A program made the translations under genes and the position numbers. Positions 63,141 to 64,000 of a stretch of 64,000 nt of DNA are shown piece by piece. The stretch is taken from the NCBI RefSeq assembly GCF_019800665.1, contig NZ_JAHVKO010000004.1, forward strand, positions 62,001 to 126,000, written 5' to 3'. How positions within the stretch are numbered: the stretch's first letter is position 1; the number at the start of each line of letters is the position of its first letter. The notes beneath the pieces were generated by a model. The model was not told where the DNA came from and searched no databases. It was given only the letters and a program-made list of their open reading frames with translations. The stretch comes from Microbulbifer agarilyticus. Lineage in GTDB: Bacteria; Pseudomonadota; Gammaproteobacteria; Pseudomonadales; Cellvibrionaceae.

Positions 63141-63851
63141 CTAGTGCTGAGTCATTCCGCTACGTATTCCAGTATTTATTACCGGCGCTCGTTTGCCGAA
63201 TAGCCGCGTTGTCAACTTCGTTATCATCATAGTTACGATTTTTTTCGGATTAACGGGATAACGTGTTTTGGACGTAGCTTTAAGCCCGGTCAACCTGGAT
63301 ATGCTCTTGACAATCGCGGGGAATTTTTCATGATCCGTCAGTTCATCAAAGTGTACTTCCAAAACATCACTCGATACGCGACTCCAGTATTCAAAAAATT
63401 CTTCTACTTTTTCTTTATATAGATCAACATCATTTACCAGCCCCCACGACTGAGTTGATCGAAGCGTTTGGTCTAGCGGCCTACGCAATAGGATGACATG
63501 TGATTCCTTTACAAGCTTCTCGATTGTTGCGCGCATATTTTCAGGCGCAGCCTGGGGAAAATGGGTTTTGACTACGCACTCACCGATCTTCAAGCCATTA
63601 TTTGCATATTTTTCCCGATTTACCTGACTTCTAAATAGCTGGTCAGCATCGACATATAAGGGCTTTTTAGCCAGCTCCGGAAAGTTATTCAACAGCAAGT
63701 CTATCGCCAAGTGTGTTCCAGAGCGCATAACGGACGCTACTATAATTGGTTTACCGCTGCTCCTGGGGATTATCCCAGGTGGGCACACTACACGCGGATT
63801 GGTAAAAGGCACTAAGTGTGTACCTATTGCATTTATAAGACTTCTAAACAT
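63141..63851 (-). CDS. Sulfotransferase-domain protein
   Basis: 236 residues from the ATG at 63851; a TTG two codons upstream is also open. The 5'-phosphosulfate loop VASVMRSGTHLAIDLLLNNFP lies near 40-60, and ILLRRPLDQTLRSTQSW near 122-138 fits the 3'-phosphate region with R and S residues. Shorter than the two other sulfotransferases in the window but covering the catalytic core. Probably sulfates a sugar within the exopolysaccharide; paired with the downstream glycosyltransferase gene. Confidence 0.82.
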   Translation of the reverse strand: MFRSLINAIGTHLVPFTNPRVVCPPGIIPRSSGKPIIVASVMRSGTHLAIDLLLNNFPELAKKPLYVDADQLFRSQVNREKYANNGLKIGECVVKTHFPQAAPENMRATIEKLVKESHVILLRRPLDQTLRSTQSWGLVNDVDLYKEKVEEFFEYWSRVSSDVLEVHFDELTDHEKFPAIVKSISRLTGLKATSKTRYPVNPKKIVTMMITKLTTRLFGKRAPVINTGIRSGMTQH

Positions 63852-63884
63852 ATCCAAGATCTTTTAACAATTTCTCTGAAGACT

Positions 63885-64000
63885 TTATTGCACTGGAACT
63901 TGCACAGCCACCTTTCCAATTGTGGGTTCCCGAGCCGCAGATTCACGTCGACGCAATTTTCGAAACTTATGATTCGCACACATACCGATGGCAGCGCCAT
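63885..64000 (-). CDS. Possible C-terminal end of an upstream gene
   Basis: On the minus strand one frame is open from the window edge to a TAA at 63885, 34 bp before the sulfotransferase start. It encodes about 38 residues that begin with a short hydrophobic stretch followed by a very basic segment (HKFRKLRRRES), as at the cytoplasmic end of a membrane protein. A second minus frame is open further (to 63833), so the reading is uncertain. No family can be assigned. Confidence 0.35.
   Translation of the reverse strand, partial: GAAIGMCANHKFRKLRRRESAAREPTIGKVAVQVPVQ

Noticed and set aside
63833..64000. Alternative minus-strand open frame at the right edge, with an ATG at the last base
   Set aside because: It overlaps the start of the sulfotransferase gene and its translation is Cys/Trp-rich without pattern. 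The other frame ending at 63885 gives a more natural C-terminal tail, though both remain uncertain.

Overview
The window looks like a piece of the chromosome of a marine, polysaccharide-using gammaproteobacterium; a Microbulbifer or Cellvibrionaceae-like organism is my inference. The grounds are Gram-negative envelope genes (lipoproteins, a TonB-dependent receptor, Wza/Wzc-type export), secreted modular glycoside hydrolases with poly-proline linkers, a LexA box of the gammaproteobacterial type and several sulfotransferases. No rRNA, tRNA, IS element or CRISPR array was seen.

Layout. 1-6.3 kb: start of an exported protein on the minus strand, then an oligopeptide ABC importer (oppABCDF) with a strong terminator between oppA and oppB. 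6.3-9.5 kb: minus-strand secreted metalloprotease (M43) with a small partner, a DUF1330-like lipoprotein and a prolyl-4-hydroxylase-like dioxygenase. 9.6-12.6 kb: a pentonate (xylonate-type) dehydratase and a quinone-oxidoreductase-like enzyme. 12.7-17.8 kb: a DNA-repair cassette (FAN1 nuclease, XPD/DinG-like helicase fused to a Cas4-like nuclease domain, CLCA_X-type putative metallopeptidase) behind a near-perfect LexA box. 17.7-22 kb: DUF885 peptidase, five 14-bp tandem repeats, an SDR, a FrnE-like DsbA protein and a lipoprotein. 22-24.2 kb: a sulfotransferase and a glycosyltransferase.

24.6-35.7 kb is a beta-glucan utilisation locus: a stand-alone ExoP C-terminal-like domain protein, a GH5 with fascin-like, CBM6-like and Ig-like modules, a GH3 lipoprotein ending in the same ExoP-type domain, a LytS/LytR two-component pair and a TonB-dependent receptor. 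35.8-38.5 kb is tyrosine catabolism (fahA, a VOC protein, hpd) behind a palindromic operator candidate.

38.9-63.9 kb is a large exopolysaccharide region. A minus-strand assembly operon encodes an initiating sugar-phosphate transferase, an outer-membrane barrel, a Wza-like exporter, a BY-kinase and a CpsB-type phosphatase. Divergent from it is an unusual plus-strand cluster: a compact HPPD-like dioxygenase, an adenylation-carrier-thioesterase protein whose substrate-anchoring Asp appears to be Ser, an MBOAT acyltransferase and an SGNH-like protein. Its last three parts recall the Dlt D-alanylation machinery, and this is my best candidate for an undescribed system. Then come a sulfotransferase, a flippase, glycosyltransferases, two convergent paralogous beta-helix lipoproteins and another sulfotransferase. 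Together they suggest a sulfated, acylated exopolysaccharide; no Wzy-type polymerase was recognised. By eye the sequence is more A+T-rich from about 22 to 24.6 kb and from about 45 kb onward than in the first 20 kb, which would fit horizontal acquisition of the surface-polysaccharide genes.
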